A DNA stretch of 22,103 nt, from positions 1-22,103 of the IMG/VR virus record IMGVR_UViG_3300046002_006330, one strand, 5' to 3'. Source of the DNA: a virus. This document shows positions 1-6,587 of the stretch, in pieces. The notes beneath the pieces are model-generated. The model was not told the origin of the DNA. It saw only the letters and a program-made list of their open reading frames with translations, and did not search any database. A program made the translations under genes and the position numbers. Position 1 is the stretch's first letter. Each line of letters opens with the position of its first letter.

Positions 1-630
1 TGGGAATGCCCAGCCGGCTATCTCTTTGGTTTGATTGTTGATTACGATCTTGTAGTACCCATTTGGGACTACGACCCCGGAGCCAATTTTTATATTCTTT
101 GCATCGTACACCCCACCTACGTACACCGTGTAGCTTTGATTGCGTTGAACGGCCCAGCCACGAATGCTGGTCTCGAGCAGTTTCCAGATGCCACGATTCA
201 GGGAACCAGCCTGCGGGCTCATGTTGGTCATCAAGAATGATTCAAACTCTACCTGGACATCCCAAGATAGATCTCCGTCCGGTGACATATGACCTTTATC
301 GTAGCCAGTGCCTGCATAGTCAGCAGCAGTGGCCCCTCCTGCGACTGATTGATCGGTGGCAAAAGCATTAGTGCGAGCAACACAACCAAGAGCATTTTGT
401 GGAAGTAGCTCATATGTCACGTATTTAGGCAGCTTGGCTGCTGCATCATACCCTACTAAGTAGGCTTGCCGGCAAATTGGCTGCACGCCTGTTGTCTGTG
501 GGAACCCATACGGAGCATGAACCTTACAAGTTTCCGGATCTTGTGGAGCACGTTGTGTCCAGGCTGTTGCGCCGGGTGTGCCTGTTGCGGCAATGATCGC
601 TACCGCTAACGATATTAGAAATTGTCTCAT
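1..630 (-). CDS. Exported DNA/RNA non-specific endonuclease (NUC1 family), C-terminus cut by window edge
   Basis: This reading frame starts with ATG at 630 and stays open for 210 codons to the left edge, so the C-terminus is missing. Residues 1-23 look like a signal peptide: MRQ, a hydrophobic stretch, then a GATA-W cleavage-like site. Four cysteines (35, 53, 83 and others nearby) suit an exported protein. Residues 111-120 read DKGHMSPDGD, matching the DRGH catalytic motif of Serratia-type/NucA nucleases with Arg replaced by Lys; His114 would be the general base. A second block follows at 132-153 (FLMTNMSPQ, then SLNRGIWKLLE), where Asn145 fits the metal-binding Asn. AAGGG lies about 10 nt upstream of the start. 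The family cuts DNA and RNA without sequence specificity. I infer a periplasmic or extracellular role, for example degrading competing DNA or scavenging nucleotides. Confidence 0.85.
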   Translation of the reverse strand, partial: MRQFLISLAVAIIAATGTPGATAWTQRAPQDPETCKVHAPYGFPQTTGVQPICRQAYLVGYDAAAKLPKYVTYELLPQNALGCVARTNAFATDQSVAGGATAADYAGTGYDKGHMSPDGDLSWDVQVEFESFLMTNMSPQAGSLNRGIWKLLETSIRGWAVQRNQSYTVYVGGVYDAKNIKIGSGVVVPNGYYKIVINNQTKEIAGWAFP

Positions 631-669
631 GCTTGCTGTGCCCTTAAAGTCAAAAGGGTCAGCTGCTGT

Positions 670-795
670 TTATATGGAATCGATAATTCCGTGGGAATTT
701 AGGTATGCATCTAATCGTGCTTGATAAGAGCTATCCGGAAACATTTCAGCCAACCGTTGTAGCATATTTAGCATGGTGGTGGTTATGGATTTCAT
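670..795 (-). CDS. Small hypothetical protein, 41 aa, DUF3563-like motif
   Basis: The ORF encodes 41 residues. An upstream in-frame start at 864 would overlap the preceding 28-aa gene almost completely, so I prefer the ATG at 795, five bases past that gene's stop. The C-terminal half contains SSYQARLDAYLNSHG, a pattern (SxxYxxxLDxxLxS) resembling the short DUF3563-type proteins. The same pattern recurs in the 56-aa protein two genes upstream. No membrane segment or signal peptide is seen. The ribosome binding site is weak, so translation may be coupled to the gene before it. Function unknown. Confidence 0.5.
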   Translation of the reverse strand: MKSITTTMLNMLQRLAEMFPDSSYQARLDAYLNSHGIIDSI

Positions 796-800
796 GATAG

Positions 801-887
801 TTAGTACAGCTTGCTTATATGGCGAGCAGCCCGGATCTCTCCCCATGCTGCTAAAAAGTCCCAAATGGCCTTGATTACTGTCTTCAT
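801..887 (-). CDS. Very small hypothetical protein, 28 aa
   Basis: The ORF runs ATG to TAA, with a 28-residue product beginning MKTVIKAIWDF and ending HISKLY. Its ATG overlaps the TGA of the preceding 56-aa gene in an ATGA arrangement, which points to coupled translation. AAGG lies about 9 nt upstream. The product is basic and amphipathic (AWGEIRAARH). It is too short for confident family assignment. Position and tight coupling inside a run of small genes are the main support. Confidence 0.45.
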   Translation of the reverse strand: MKTVIKAIWDFLAAWGEIRAARHISKLY

Positions 888-1054
888 AGTATCCAGCCTT
901 GGCCGCGAGTCATCTTGCGATCGTATTCTTTGACCCAGTATTCCATTTCTATTACCGAGGTCGGCTTTTTACTGAGCACGAACCTATCAAGCTCATTTGA
1001 ATAACTCGCTGATGAAAAAAAATGATCGAAAAATTTGATTAAGATTGCTAACAT
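884..1054 (-). CDS. Small hypothetical protein, 56 aa, DUF3563-like
   Basis: I chose the ATG at 1054 over the upstream in-frame ATG at 1087 because AAAGGA sits 7 nt before it. Residues 1-14 are hydrophobic and aromatic (MLAILIKFFDHFF). They are followed by SYSNELDRFVLSKKP and then EMEYWVKEYDRK, resembling DUF3563-type small proteins. The SYxxxLDxxxxS core is shared with the 41-aa protein at 670-795, so the two may be diverged copies. A possible late promoter and a palindrome lie just upstream. Function unknown. Confidence 0.6.
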   Translation of the reverse strand: MLAILIKFFDHFFSSASYSNELDRFVLSKKPTSVIEMEYWVKEYDRKMTRGQGWIL

Positions 1055-1097
1055 GATGTGTCCTTTGTTAAGTATGCAGAAACTCATGGTTTCTACT

Positions 1098-1105
1098 TAT
1101 TTATG
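1098..1105 (-). promoter_or_regulatory. Possible T4-type late promoter CATAAATA
   Basis: The minus strand reads CATAAATA, 7 of 8 matches to the T4 late -10 box TATAAATA, 44 nt upstream of the 56-aa gene start at 1054. It lies in one of the few intergenic gaps (1055-1127). An identical octamer precedes the gene at 1480-1785. A match this short can arise by chance in A+T-rich spacers. Confidence 0.35.
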
Positions 1106-1120
1106 TTGCGACGCAACATA
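1102..1120. repeat. Perfect 19-nt palindrome between genes
   Basis: The sequence is tatgttgcg-a-cgcaacata, two 9-nt arms around one base. As RNA it can form an 8-bp stem with a 3-nt loop. It follows the stop of the gene at 1128-1499 by 7 nt and overlaps the possible late promoter at 1098-1105. No U-tract follows on the minus strand, so a classical intrinsic terminator is unlikely. An operator, a processing hairpin or a 3'-end-protecting hairpin would fit. Confidence 0.6.
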
Positions 1121-1127
1121 CTAAAGA

Positions 1128-1499
1128 TTATTGATTGCGGGGTTCGACTAGGTCAATCCACGCTCGAAGGTCGCCGTGTAGAGTAGCCATAACAGCGTCT
1201 CGACTGCTAAAGAACACCACATGAGTTCGACTTATGTAGTAAGGCCAAGTAAGACGCTGATCCAGAGCCAACATGAACCGCTGGTTTAAAGTTTTACGTG
1301 GGTCTTCAATTGCCACTGACCAAGATTCAATCTCCAGGAGATCATGCAGCACACAGTATCCATGATCCGTAAGTCTGAGGCCACCAGTGCTGCGTATGTT
1401 CGCCCACCAAGTGACCATGGCCCGGTTGGCTGTCTCCCGACGAGCCTCGGGAATCAAGTCAATCAGCTTGCTTACTATTTCAAGTTTTCGGTTTTTCAT
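1128..1499 (-). CDS. Conserved phage hypothetical protein, 123 aa
   Basis: The ORF encodes 123 residues from ATG at 1499 and overlaps the preceding gene by 20 nt. The N-terminus is charged and helical (MKNRKLEIVSKLIDLIPEARRE). A Trp-rich, Gly-rich block follows (MVTWWANIRSTGGLRLTDHGY), then an LxQRF-LDQRL-PYYI segment. There is no signal peptide, membrane helix or recognisable catalytic motif. From memory it resembles hypothetical proteins of marine T4-like phages that sit beside the next gene, but I cannot name a function. The GGLRLTxxGY pattern could be a small winged-helix-like DNA-binding unit; that is speculation. Confidence 0.7.
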   Translation of the reverse strand: MKNRKLEIVSKLIDLIPEARRETANRAMVTWWANIRSTGGLRLTDHGYCVLHDLLEIESWSVAIEDPRKTLNQRFMLALDQRLTWPYYISRTHVVFFSSRDAVMATLHGDLRAWIDLVEPRNQ

Positions 1500-1785
1500 T
1501 GGGGAATATCTGCTCCCCTTGTGTCAACAGCACTACTGAAAACTTGTCAGTTTTGAACTGGGTATTGAGCTTCTTGGCCAAGTTTATAGCATGCCCCTGA
1601 TTGGGGAAGCTGACTTTTTTATACTTGGGACCCGGGTACTGCACCAATAGGTTACTGGTTTTTAAGTTGATGGGCTGGCGGTCAAAGAATACAGCCCAGA
1701 CTCCTTCGGCTGCTAATACTTGCTCGGTCTTGTATGTACTACGATTAGTTACTTCAACAAGTACAGTTGGTCTGGGTCGGCTCAT
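1480..1785 (-). CDS. Conserved phage hypothetical protein, 101 aa
   Basis: The start is ATG at 1785, giving MSRPRPTVLVEV. AGGAG lies 7 nt upstream, so the TTG one codon earlier is not needed. The protein alternates beta-like segments (TVLVEV, VWAVFFDRQPINL, FSVVLLTQG) with a basic loop (YPGPKYKKVSFPNQGHAINLAKKLN). It is 101 residues long, soluble, with no signal peptide. The gene overlaps the next one by 20 nt, and a possible late promoter lies just upstream. I recognise no enzymatic motif; it resembles hypothetical proteins of T4-like marine phages. Confidence 0.72.
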   Translation of the reverse strand: MSRPRPTVLVEVTNRSTYKTEQVLAAEGVWAVFFDRQPINLKTSNLLVQYPGPKYKKVSFPNQGHAINLAKKLNTQFKTDKFSVVLLTQGEQIFPNEKPKT

Positions 1786-1802
1786 CAATAAACTCCTACA
1801 TT

Positions 1803-1810
1803 TATTTATG
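1803..1810 (-). promoter_or_regulatory. Possible T4-type late promoter CATAAATA
   Basis: This is the same octamer as at 1098-1105, in the 40-nt gap between the stop at 1826 and the ATG at 1785. The gap also holds the AGGAG ribosome binding site. The predicted leader would be only about 10-15 nt, which is short but workable. Evidence is motif plus position only. Confidence 0.3.
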
Positions 1811-1825
1811 AGCGAATTTCACTGG

Positions 1826-2041
1826 CTAAAAGGTACCGCCCTCAACCTCGACTGATATAACGTTTGTTGTTTGCGCAGCAGCGCCCTGTACTCGCTCTTG
1901 CAGTACCTGCACAGCCAACAGCAGTTTGGTAATGTCGGCATGCAGATCCCTAGCGTCAGTCATGGACATTGTGAAATCTCGCAGGTTACGACTTTCGGTA
2001 GCCTTGATCTTATCGATAAATTTGTTGATATGAATACTCAT
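1826..2041 (-). CDS. Conserved phage hypothetical protein, 71 aa
   Basis: A 71-residue, mostly helical protein. Its ATG at 2041 forms an ATGA overlap with the stop of the preceding gene, suggesting coupled translation. The core reads ESRNLRDFTMSMTDARDLHADITKLLLAVQVLQERVQ, an amphipathic helix pair that could form a coiled coil or oligomer. The tail is acidic and glycine-ended (SVEVEGGTF). No catalytic residues, Cys pairs or membrane segment are seen. It probably works with its neighbours, since it is locked into the same short operon, but its role is unknown. Confidence 0.7.
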   Translation of the reverse strand: MSIHINKFIDKIKATESRNLRDFTMSMTDARDLHADITKLLLAVQVLQERVQGAAAQTTNVISVEVEGGTF

Positions 2042-2478
2042 GTCTGTGCCTCGGCTTCGTTGCGGAAAGGCCCTTTGTATTCATACCGTTGTAGAACAAT
2101 CAACTTGGGGCTCTGGACCACTTGCCAAGTGCGGCCGGTACGCACACGATACCATCCGGCAGCAAACCAAGACTTGGACCTGGGTTCGCGTGTCCAGAGA
2201 GGTACCTGATGCTTGACATCATAGATGGCATTGTATGGACGTCCGGTAGTAGGGAATCCATTGACCTCATTATCAACTACAGGCGCAGCTTTCTTCTCGA
2301 TAGGTTCAAAGTCAATTTGAACTTTTTGTTTAAGAGTCTTGATGGATTTGTATTGTTGTACAACGTTGTTGATTTTGATTTGGAACCCATCTGGGCCAGC
2401 CTCGATGTTACCAACTTTGGTATCACCTTGCCGTAGGATCCAATACTGATTAGGTATTACTGTTTTGGCTACTATCAT
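2038..2478 (-). CDS. Conserved phage hypothetical protein, 146 aa
   Basis: The ATG at 2478 is preceded by AGGAG with about 9 nt spacing, and the gene begins inside the 3' end of the exonuclease gene (29-nt overlap). The N-terminal 60 residues look beta-rich (YWILRQGDTKVGNIEAGPDGFQI). The second half is rich in aromatics and basics (FPTTGRPYNAIYDVKHQVPLW, then SKSWFAAGWYRVR, then SPKLIVLQRYEYKGPF). No signal peptide or known active-site motif is seen. I recall similar hypothetical proteins in T4-like phages of marine bacteria; function unknown. Adjacency to the exonuclease may hint at a replication or nucleic-acid role, but that is weak. Confidence 0.72.
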   Translation of the reverse strand: MIVAKTVIPNQYWILRQGDTKVGNIEAGPDGFQIKINNVVQQYKSIKTLKQKVQIDFEPIEKKAAPVVDNEVNGFPTTGRPYNAIYDVKHQVPLWTREPRSKSWFAAGWYRVRTGRTWQVVQSPKLIVLQRYEYKGPFRNEAEAQT

Positions 2479-3475
2479 TATTAAGTACTCCTGGGTATGT
2501 TTGGTTCAGCCAACGACCGAATTGTTCTGCTGATTCAGATGCACGATTGAGTTCAAACTTGCCGCAAAACTTCATGAACCGTGCACCTACTTGTCCGATA
2601 TCTCTGTGTCTAATTTGGGTTTTGATTGCTGTGTCTACCGCAGCTTTGATGTTGTCGGGCTGTGCAGTAAGATCAATCAGCATGAGATTGCGCTCATAGT
2701 CATCCAGCACACGATGTTCAGCACCTTCATGATCAGTCCAGCGTTGCAACATGAGATTGTTCCACGCATAGCCTTGACGTTCTCGATCGGCAAATGCCTC
2801 GAGCAGCCCTACTTTGTTCTTGGTGCCTTTGACACGCACGCCGGGATAGGCCGAAAACACATTGTCGCTGGAATCTCCACGCATGCACTTTTCAAACAAT
2901 AGCCATTTGGGTTCGGGAACAGTCTTGGGTAACTTGGTTTTTTTGTCAATTACGAGTTTGTTTTTGGCGTCAAAAATGCCTTCAAGAGTCAGCAGCTCGT
3001 CGGTGATGCCGTTGAACTGTTGCACATTTGGCGCAAGCAATTGAACAAAGTCGGTGTCGCTGCTGACAATATAATGTTGGTCTTGGGGGTGTAACGCTAT
3101 CCACCGTGCAATAATGTCATCGGCTTCGGCGTTTTCATGTCGGATAACTGAACAGTTGGTCTGTTCACTCAAGTATTTAGTAAAGTTATCAAATGTTTCC
3201 CAGAACAGTTTATCTTCTTCTTGCTCTTTTTCTGTAGCAGCAGCCCGTAGTTCAGCACGGTTGCGCTTGTAGGGAAGATACACATCCTTGCGCCAGCTGC
3301 GCCCCTCGAGTGCAAACACAACATGGTCGGCGTTGAATTTACGCGCCACCTTGTTCACTGCACTCAGTGTGATGTGTAGGGCGTAGCCGATCTTTTCCCA
3401 AGGATCACTTGCACGGAACGCCACATGACGTGCGCGGAAGAACATGTTTGCAGTATCAATCAAGAGATATTTCAT
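2450..3475 (-). CDS. rnh: T4 RNase H-like 5'-3' exonuclease (FEN/PIN-like)
   Basis: The start MKYLLIDTAN at 3475 overlaps the preceding stop as TAATG. The open frame extends 27 codons further upstream, but that stretch lies inside the previous gene. The 341-residue product has FEN/5'-nuclease acidic clusters: Asp7 (LIDTAN), a basic arch-like stretch LPYKRNR at 67-73, Glu117/Asp119/Asp120 (AEADD), Asp140 and Asp142 (SSDTDF), and Asp201/Asp204 (RGDSSDN), followed by a GVRVKG turn typical of the helix-hairpin-helix region. T4 RNase H (305 aa) removes RNA primers and flaps from lagging-strand DNA. I infer that role here. The slightly longer length comes from the middle and C-terminus, which ends in an Asn/Ser-rich tail. 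Confidence 0.9.
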   Translation of the reverse strand: MKYLLIDTANMFFRARHVAFRASDPWEKIGYALHITLSAVNKVARKFNADHVVFALEGRSWRKDVYLPYKRNRAELRAAATEKEQEEDKLFWETFDNFTKYLSEQTNCSVIRHENAEADDIIARWIALHPQDQHYIVSSDTDFVQLLAPNVQQFNGITDELLTLEGIFDAKNKLVIDKKTKLPKTVPEPKWLLFEKCMRGDSSDNVFSAYPGVRVKGTKNKVGLLEAFADRERQGYAWNNLMLQRWTDHEGAEHRVLDDYERNLMLIDLTAQPDNIKAAVDTAIKTQIRHRDIGQVGARFMKFCGKFELNRASESAEQFGRWLNQTYPGVLNNDSSQNSNT

Positions 3476-4188
3476 TAGGTGATCAGTTTGTGTTGTATCA
3501 TGTATTGTAACACATATCGACTCCAGGCCGTATGGGCCTCTTGTCCAAAATGCCAAGAATCAGGTGCAACTGTTTGGAAACCGTTGTTTTTTAGCCACTG
3601 ATCGTAGGTCAACACAGGATCATATGGACCTATATAGCTATTGCCCCAATATCGTCGATCCGCCGGCTGTATGTTGCCAAAGTGATTATTTCCGTTTGAG
3701 AACACATGCTTCACTCCCAATGCATTCAGCTCAAGATGAAAATCCCAAATAGTTTGATGTGCCTGGTCGGTTACCTGTTTCCAGTCAACTCCGACAACAA
3801 AGTTTTTGTACTGCTCTTTTAGCTCATCGGGCACGTGATCAATTCCCGATGCGTTAACTTGGTAATAGGTACCGTTGTGTGACCATTCTTCGCGCTCCCA
3901 CGTGCTCCATTGAATGACTACTAAAACCTCAGTAGTTGAAAGATCTGTATCTTTTAACCATTGCCGTGTAGTACGAAGTATCCTAGTGTTTGAACTGGCG
4001 GATTCTGCGTCACACTTGTAACTGGTTTTGATAATATCGGATAATCTTTTGCCCCAGCTGACTGCCGAGTTATCTGGATGTGGTACGCGGCCCATGTAAA
4101 AGTAGCGATGATCATCCTCGGCAAATGCATGACAGTTAACAGCTTCAGCAGCCGCAGCATGGCTATCGCCATTGACGTATAAGATCAT
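3475..4188 (-). CDS. SGNH-hydrolase-like protein (DUF6071-like), 237 aa
   Basis: The N-terminus reads MILYVNGDSHAAA, the block-I GDS motif of SGNH/GDSL hydrolases with the nucleophile Ser9. A candidate Asp/His pair is at Asp210 and His213 (PDSWHFGQEAHTAWSRYV), as in block V, and an Asn-containing stretch lies at 65-70. It has no signal peptide, so it acts in the cytoplasm. It resembles DUF6071 proteins of phages. Both ends overlap neighbours by 1 nt (TAATG), and AAGG precedes the start. Its upstream neighbour is a cytidylyltransferase-like gene, and a second GDS protein lies beyond that. The three may act on one carbohydrate, for example removing or transferring an acyl group. The substrate is unknown. 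Confidence 0.72.
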   Translation of the reverse strand: MILYVNGDSHAAAAEAVNCHAFAEDDHRYFYMGRVPHPDNSAVSWGKRLSDIIKTSYKCDAESASSNTRILRTTRQWLKDTDLSTTEVLVVIQWSTWEREEWSHNGTYYQVNASGIDHVPDELKEQYKNFVVGVDWKQVTDQAHQTIWDFHLELNALGVKHVFSNGNNHFGNIQPADRRYWGNSYIGPYDPVLTYDQWLKNNGFQTVAPDSWHFGQEAHTAWSRYVLQYMIQHKLIT

Positions 4189-4664
4189 TAAGCACCTTTA
4201 CAATTCTTTAAACTTTCTGATTCTACTACCCGCTTTCTTAGACTGCTGCTGCTAAAACTATGATCTCTTGCGTTGTAGATAATTTTGATGTTGCGTTGTG
4301 TGCATATAGTCTTACCGGTAAAGTCACGAGCTGCGTACTCGATGCCCAGTATTCTAACATCCACGGGCAGGATAAGCAACAGGTCTTCTAGATCTTTTTC
4401 TGTTTGGTACACCACAACCTCATCAACATATCGAGTAGCAGCCAACTGAATCTGCCGTTCTACAATGGTTTGAACCGGAACGTTCTTGGTTTCTGGTCTG
4501 TCTATGGTCGGATCTGTTTGTAGACCTGCAATCAAGTAGTCGCAGTAGTTCTTGGCTTCGCTTAACATTGCAATATGCCCGGCGTGCAACATATCAAACG
4601 TACTAAACACAATGCCGATTGTTTTACCTTGCTCTTTGAGCTCTTTTACTTTGTTGAATATCAT
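4188..4664 (-). CDS. Cytidylyltransferase-like protein (TagD/HldE-type nucleotidyltransferase)
   Basis: The 158-residue protein carries the nucleotidyltransferase signature HAGH at 27-30 within STFDMLHAGHIAML. It also has the C-terminal block SSSSLRKR at 138-145, which corresponds to the conserved (S/T)SSxxR of glycerol-3-phosphate cytidylyltransferases and HldE/RfaE domains. The length is near TagD (about 130-160 aa). Such enzymes attach CMP or AMP to a phosphorylated sugar or polyol. The gene lies between two SGNH-like genes with 4-nt and 1-nt overlaps, so it probably acts in the same sugar or polyol pathway. It is not an RfbF-type glucose-1-phosphate cytidylyltransferase, which is larger with a different motif. 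Substrate cannot be read from sequence. Confidence 0.82.
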   Translation of the reverse strand: MIFNKVKELKEQGKTIGIVFSTFDMLHAGHIAMLSEAKNYCDYLIAGLQTDPTIDRPETKNVPVQTIVERQIQLAATRYVDEVVVYQTEKDLEDLLLILPVDVRILGIEYAARDFTGKTICTQRNIKIIYNARDHSFSSSSLRKRVVESESLKNCKGA

Positions 4665-5335
4665 GGGTTTATTTTAAATAGTCCCTCAAACGATCCAGTT
4701 GGGGTCGGAAAATTACTATACTCAGTTTGGAAAATACCTGGCTTTAGATTATCATTGATCAATTGTGCTAGTATTTTATTATTCTCTAGTGTTAAATGTG
4801 CAGGCCTTGTATCTTGGTACTTAGAGAATACTCTAAGATATGGTATGCTAGGGAAGAAATACTTCATCTCAATAATACCCAATGAGAATAAATCAAATTC
4901 GGTAGCCAATGGATGATTAAAGCAAGGTATAATCATTAAGTTTGGATACCGCTGTAAGAATCCATGTGCCGCTGCTTGATAGATACGATTAGAAGAATCA
5001 CGATCATAAACATGAGTAGAGTAATCAATACAAATATTAATTTTAGTATCAAGTTCAGATTCCTCTTTCTTTTTTGGAGAACCAGCTATGTTACCGGCGT
5101 GGTGATATCCATCTTTGGTCCGGATACTGTGCCGGCCTGGCCGAGTCAAACACCAAATTATAAAATCATAGTGGCTGTTATATTTTTCAAGTAGCTCTGC
5201 ACTGTATTCAATGCTGGATCCGCCTCGACCGTGACAAGTAATTTTGTGCCCAAACTGCTGTTCTAGCACACGCCACCAAATATCTTGTTTACAATCTGCA
5301 TCGGCAAAACTATCTCCAAACACCCCGATATGCAT
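4661..5335 (-). CDS. SGNH-hydrolase-like protein, 224 aa
   Basis: The N-terminus MHIGVFGDSFADAD contains a GDS block I (Ser9). GRGGSS at 36-41 fits block II Gly, and RPAHLT at 177-182 offers the catalytic His180 in a block-V-like position. There is no signal peptide or membrane helix. The gene looks more A+T rich than the queE gene nearby, which may mean separate acquisition. Its stop overlaps the next gene's start by 4 nt (ATGA). Sequence outside the motifs differs from the other GDS protein at 3475-4188, so this is probably not a recent duplication. Likely a carbohydrate esterase or acyltransferase-type enzyme; substrate unknown. Confidence 0.7.
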   Translation of the reverse strand: MHIGVFGDSFADADCKQDIWWRVLEQQFGHKITCHGRGGSSIEYSAELLEKYNSHYDFIIWCLTRPGRHSIRTKDGYHHAGNIAGSPKKKEESELDTKINICIDYSTHVYDRDSSNRIYQAAAHGFLQRYPNLMIIPCFNHPLATEFDLFSLGIIEMKYFFPSIPYLRVFSKYQDTRPAHLTLENNKILAQLINDNLKPGIFQTEYSNFPTPTGSFEGLFKINP

Positions 5336-5337
5336 GA

Positions 5338-5730
5338 TTAACTGACTTCCCGCCGACCGTTACCTAGATTCCTACTGCGCACATACGGTTGCGGGTTCAT
5401 GGCTTGTTCCTGCTCCCAGGTTTCCATTACAACGTGTCTGCAGACATTCTGGAACCACCGGTCCACAATTTCCGAGTCAGTGTCTTCGCGCTTGATTTGA
5501 TATCCAGCCCGCACTAAATTAGCAACAAACTTTTCATTCCAGTCAATTTCAAATGCGCCCTGATGAAGATTTTCAGGATCAACCTCCAGCCCAAGGATTG
5601 CCACATACGGTTCTCCGCGTTCGGTGGCCAGTTCCTTGGCAGACTTCTTTGGCGCAGCAGCGGCCTTCGGAGCCTTCGGTGCTTCGGGTTCCGCTGGCTT
5701 TGTAAATTTTTTCTTCAGATATTCAAACAT
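5338..5730 (-). CDS. Conserved phage hypothetical protein with Lys/Ala/Pro-rich N-terminus
   Basis: I chose ATG at 5730 (MFEYLKKKF), which forms a TGATG junction with queE. The longer frame begins with a GTG inside queE. Residues 5-35 are rich in Lys, Ala and Pro and probably flexible. The folded part contains SAKELATERGEPYVAILGLEVDP, then FEIDWNEKFVANLVRAGY, and IVDRWFQNVCRHVVMETWEQ. No catalytic motif or signal peptide is seen. It resembles a hypothetical protein of marine T4-like phages with the same SAKELAxExGEPYVA core; function unknown. Linkage to queE suggests co-expression rather than a proven shared pathway. Confidence 0.72.
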   Translation of the reverse strand: MFEYLKKKFTKPAEPEAPKAPKAAAAPKKSAKELATERGEPYVAILGLEVDPENLHQGAFEIDWNEKFVANLVRAGYQIKREDTDSEIVDRWFQNVCRHVVMETWEQEQAMNPQPYVRSRNLGNGRREVS

Positions 5731-6587
5731 CAAGTGCCCCACTCGTTCTTGAACAAGGTCACTTGGAGACGATCGCTATACCTTAGCCCATGCTTGATTG
5801 CAAATGCTGCCACGTTGCGATTGTTCATGCCGTACACCTTTTCTACCCCGCCAATAGGCATCAGGTAAGCAGGCCCTTTAAATCCAGCTGCACGGTAAAT
5901 TTCTATAACTTCAAGTGCTTCGGCTGCATCCTCTTCGGACGCAATCACAAACTTTAGATAGGTGTATCCTACTTTTTCATATTCGCACACTACTTCAGGA
6001 AGAATAGCATCTTCTCTTGATTCGCCACTAACCCCAAGCTTGGCGCTGACACTAAATGTAATAGCGTTGTATCCGCGTTTCTCAATACCCCAATCTTCGA
6101 GATATTGTTTGAACTCACCGGTCAACTGTTGAGTACCATTGGTTTCAAATGTGAGCTCTTTTAGACCTTGCATTGACGGATGATTTAACAGGTCTGGATA
6201 AGCACGTTGCCACCCCAACAAGGGTTCTCCACCTGTGATAACCAAGTGTTCTTCCCGCCACTCTTTGTGCGGTAGCATTTCACAAATGCTCTTGACAATG
6301 TCCTTGGTATCAATCACCGGGCTAAGATGCTTGAATGCAGGATCCCAGGACGCATAGCTGTCACATCCGGTACTAACAAGAGGAAGTTCTTTGTAGTTAG
6401 TGTATGGACCAAAGCTGTCTAGAGCAGCAATCTTGATACGCTCTTGGCTTTTCTCGCCAGGCAGCATACCAAAGCCGTCGCAGGTAAAGTTGCAGCCAAA
6501 TGTGCGCAAGAACACGCTGGGCACACCCATGTATCGTCCCTCGCCCTGGATGCTATAAAATAGTTCTGAGATTTTAAGTTTGCTCAT
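5730..6587 (-). CDS. queE: 7-carboxy-7-deazaguanine synthase QueE (radical SAM)
   Basis: QueE converts 6-carboxytetrahydropterin to 7-carboxy-7-deazaguanine, the precursor of preQ0, using SAM and a 4Fe-4S cluster. The 285-residue protein begins ISELFYSIQGEGRYMGVPSVFLR, the conserved QueE N-terminus. Cys32 and Cys36 (GCNFTC) are the first two cluster ligands. The third appears to be Cys75 (TGCDSYASW, like the usual CDT), so about 38 residues separate Cys2 and Cys3 instead of the usual two. TGGEP at 118-122 is the SAM-binding motif. The start overlaps mazG as ATGA. With folE and queD in the same window the precursor pathway is nearly complete. The extra segment makes the protein longer than typical bacterial QueE (about 210-245 aa). 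Confidence 0.93.
   Translation of the reverse strand: MSKLKISELFYSIQGEGRYMGVPSVFLRTFGCNFTCDGFGMLPGEKSQERIKIAALDSFGPYTNYKELPLVSTGCDSYASWDPAFKHLSPVIDTKDIVKSICEMLPHKEWREEHLVITGGEPLLGWQRAYPDLLNHPSMQGLKELTFETNGTQQLTGEFKQYLEDWGIEKRGYNAITFSVSAKLGVSGESREDAILPEVVCEYEKVGYTYLKFVIASEEDAAEALEVIEIYRAAGFKGPAYLMPIGGVEKVYGMNNRNVAAFAIKHGLRYSDRLQVTLFKNEWGT

Noticed and set aside
31-371. Plus-strand frames at the left edge
   Set aside because: They are antisense to the partial NUC1 nuclease, whose catalytic motif and signal peptide make the minus-strand reading far better.
641-658. Small inverted repeat cccttaaagtcaaaaggg upstream of the nuclease
   Set aside because: Only five base pairs around an eight-base loop with no U-tract; it also overlaps the ribosome binding site region, so chance is likely.
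670-864. Longer 64-aa version of the 41-aa small protein
   Set aside because: The extension overlaps the 28-aa ORF almost fully and has no better ribosome binding site.
2936-2946. A7 run inside the exonuclease gene as a second frameshift site
   Set aside because: The coding phase is GAC AAA AAA ACC, not the slippery phase, and the reading frame continues intact through conserved motifs.
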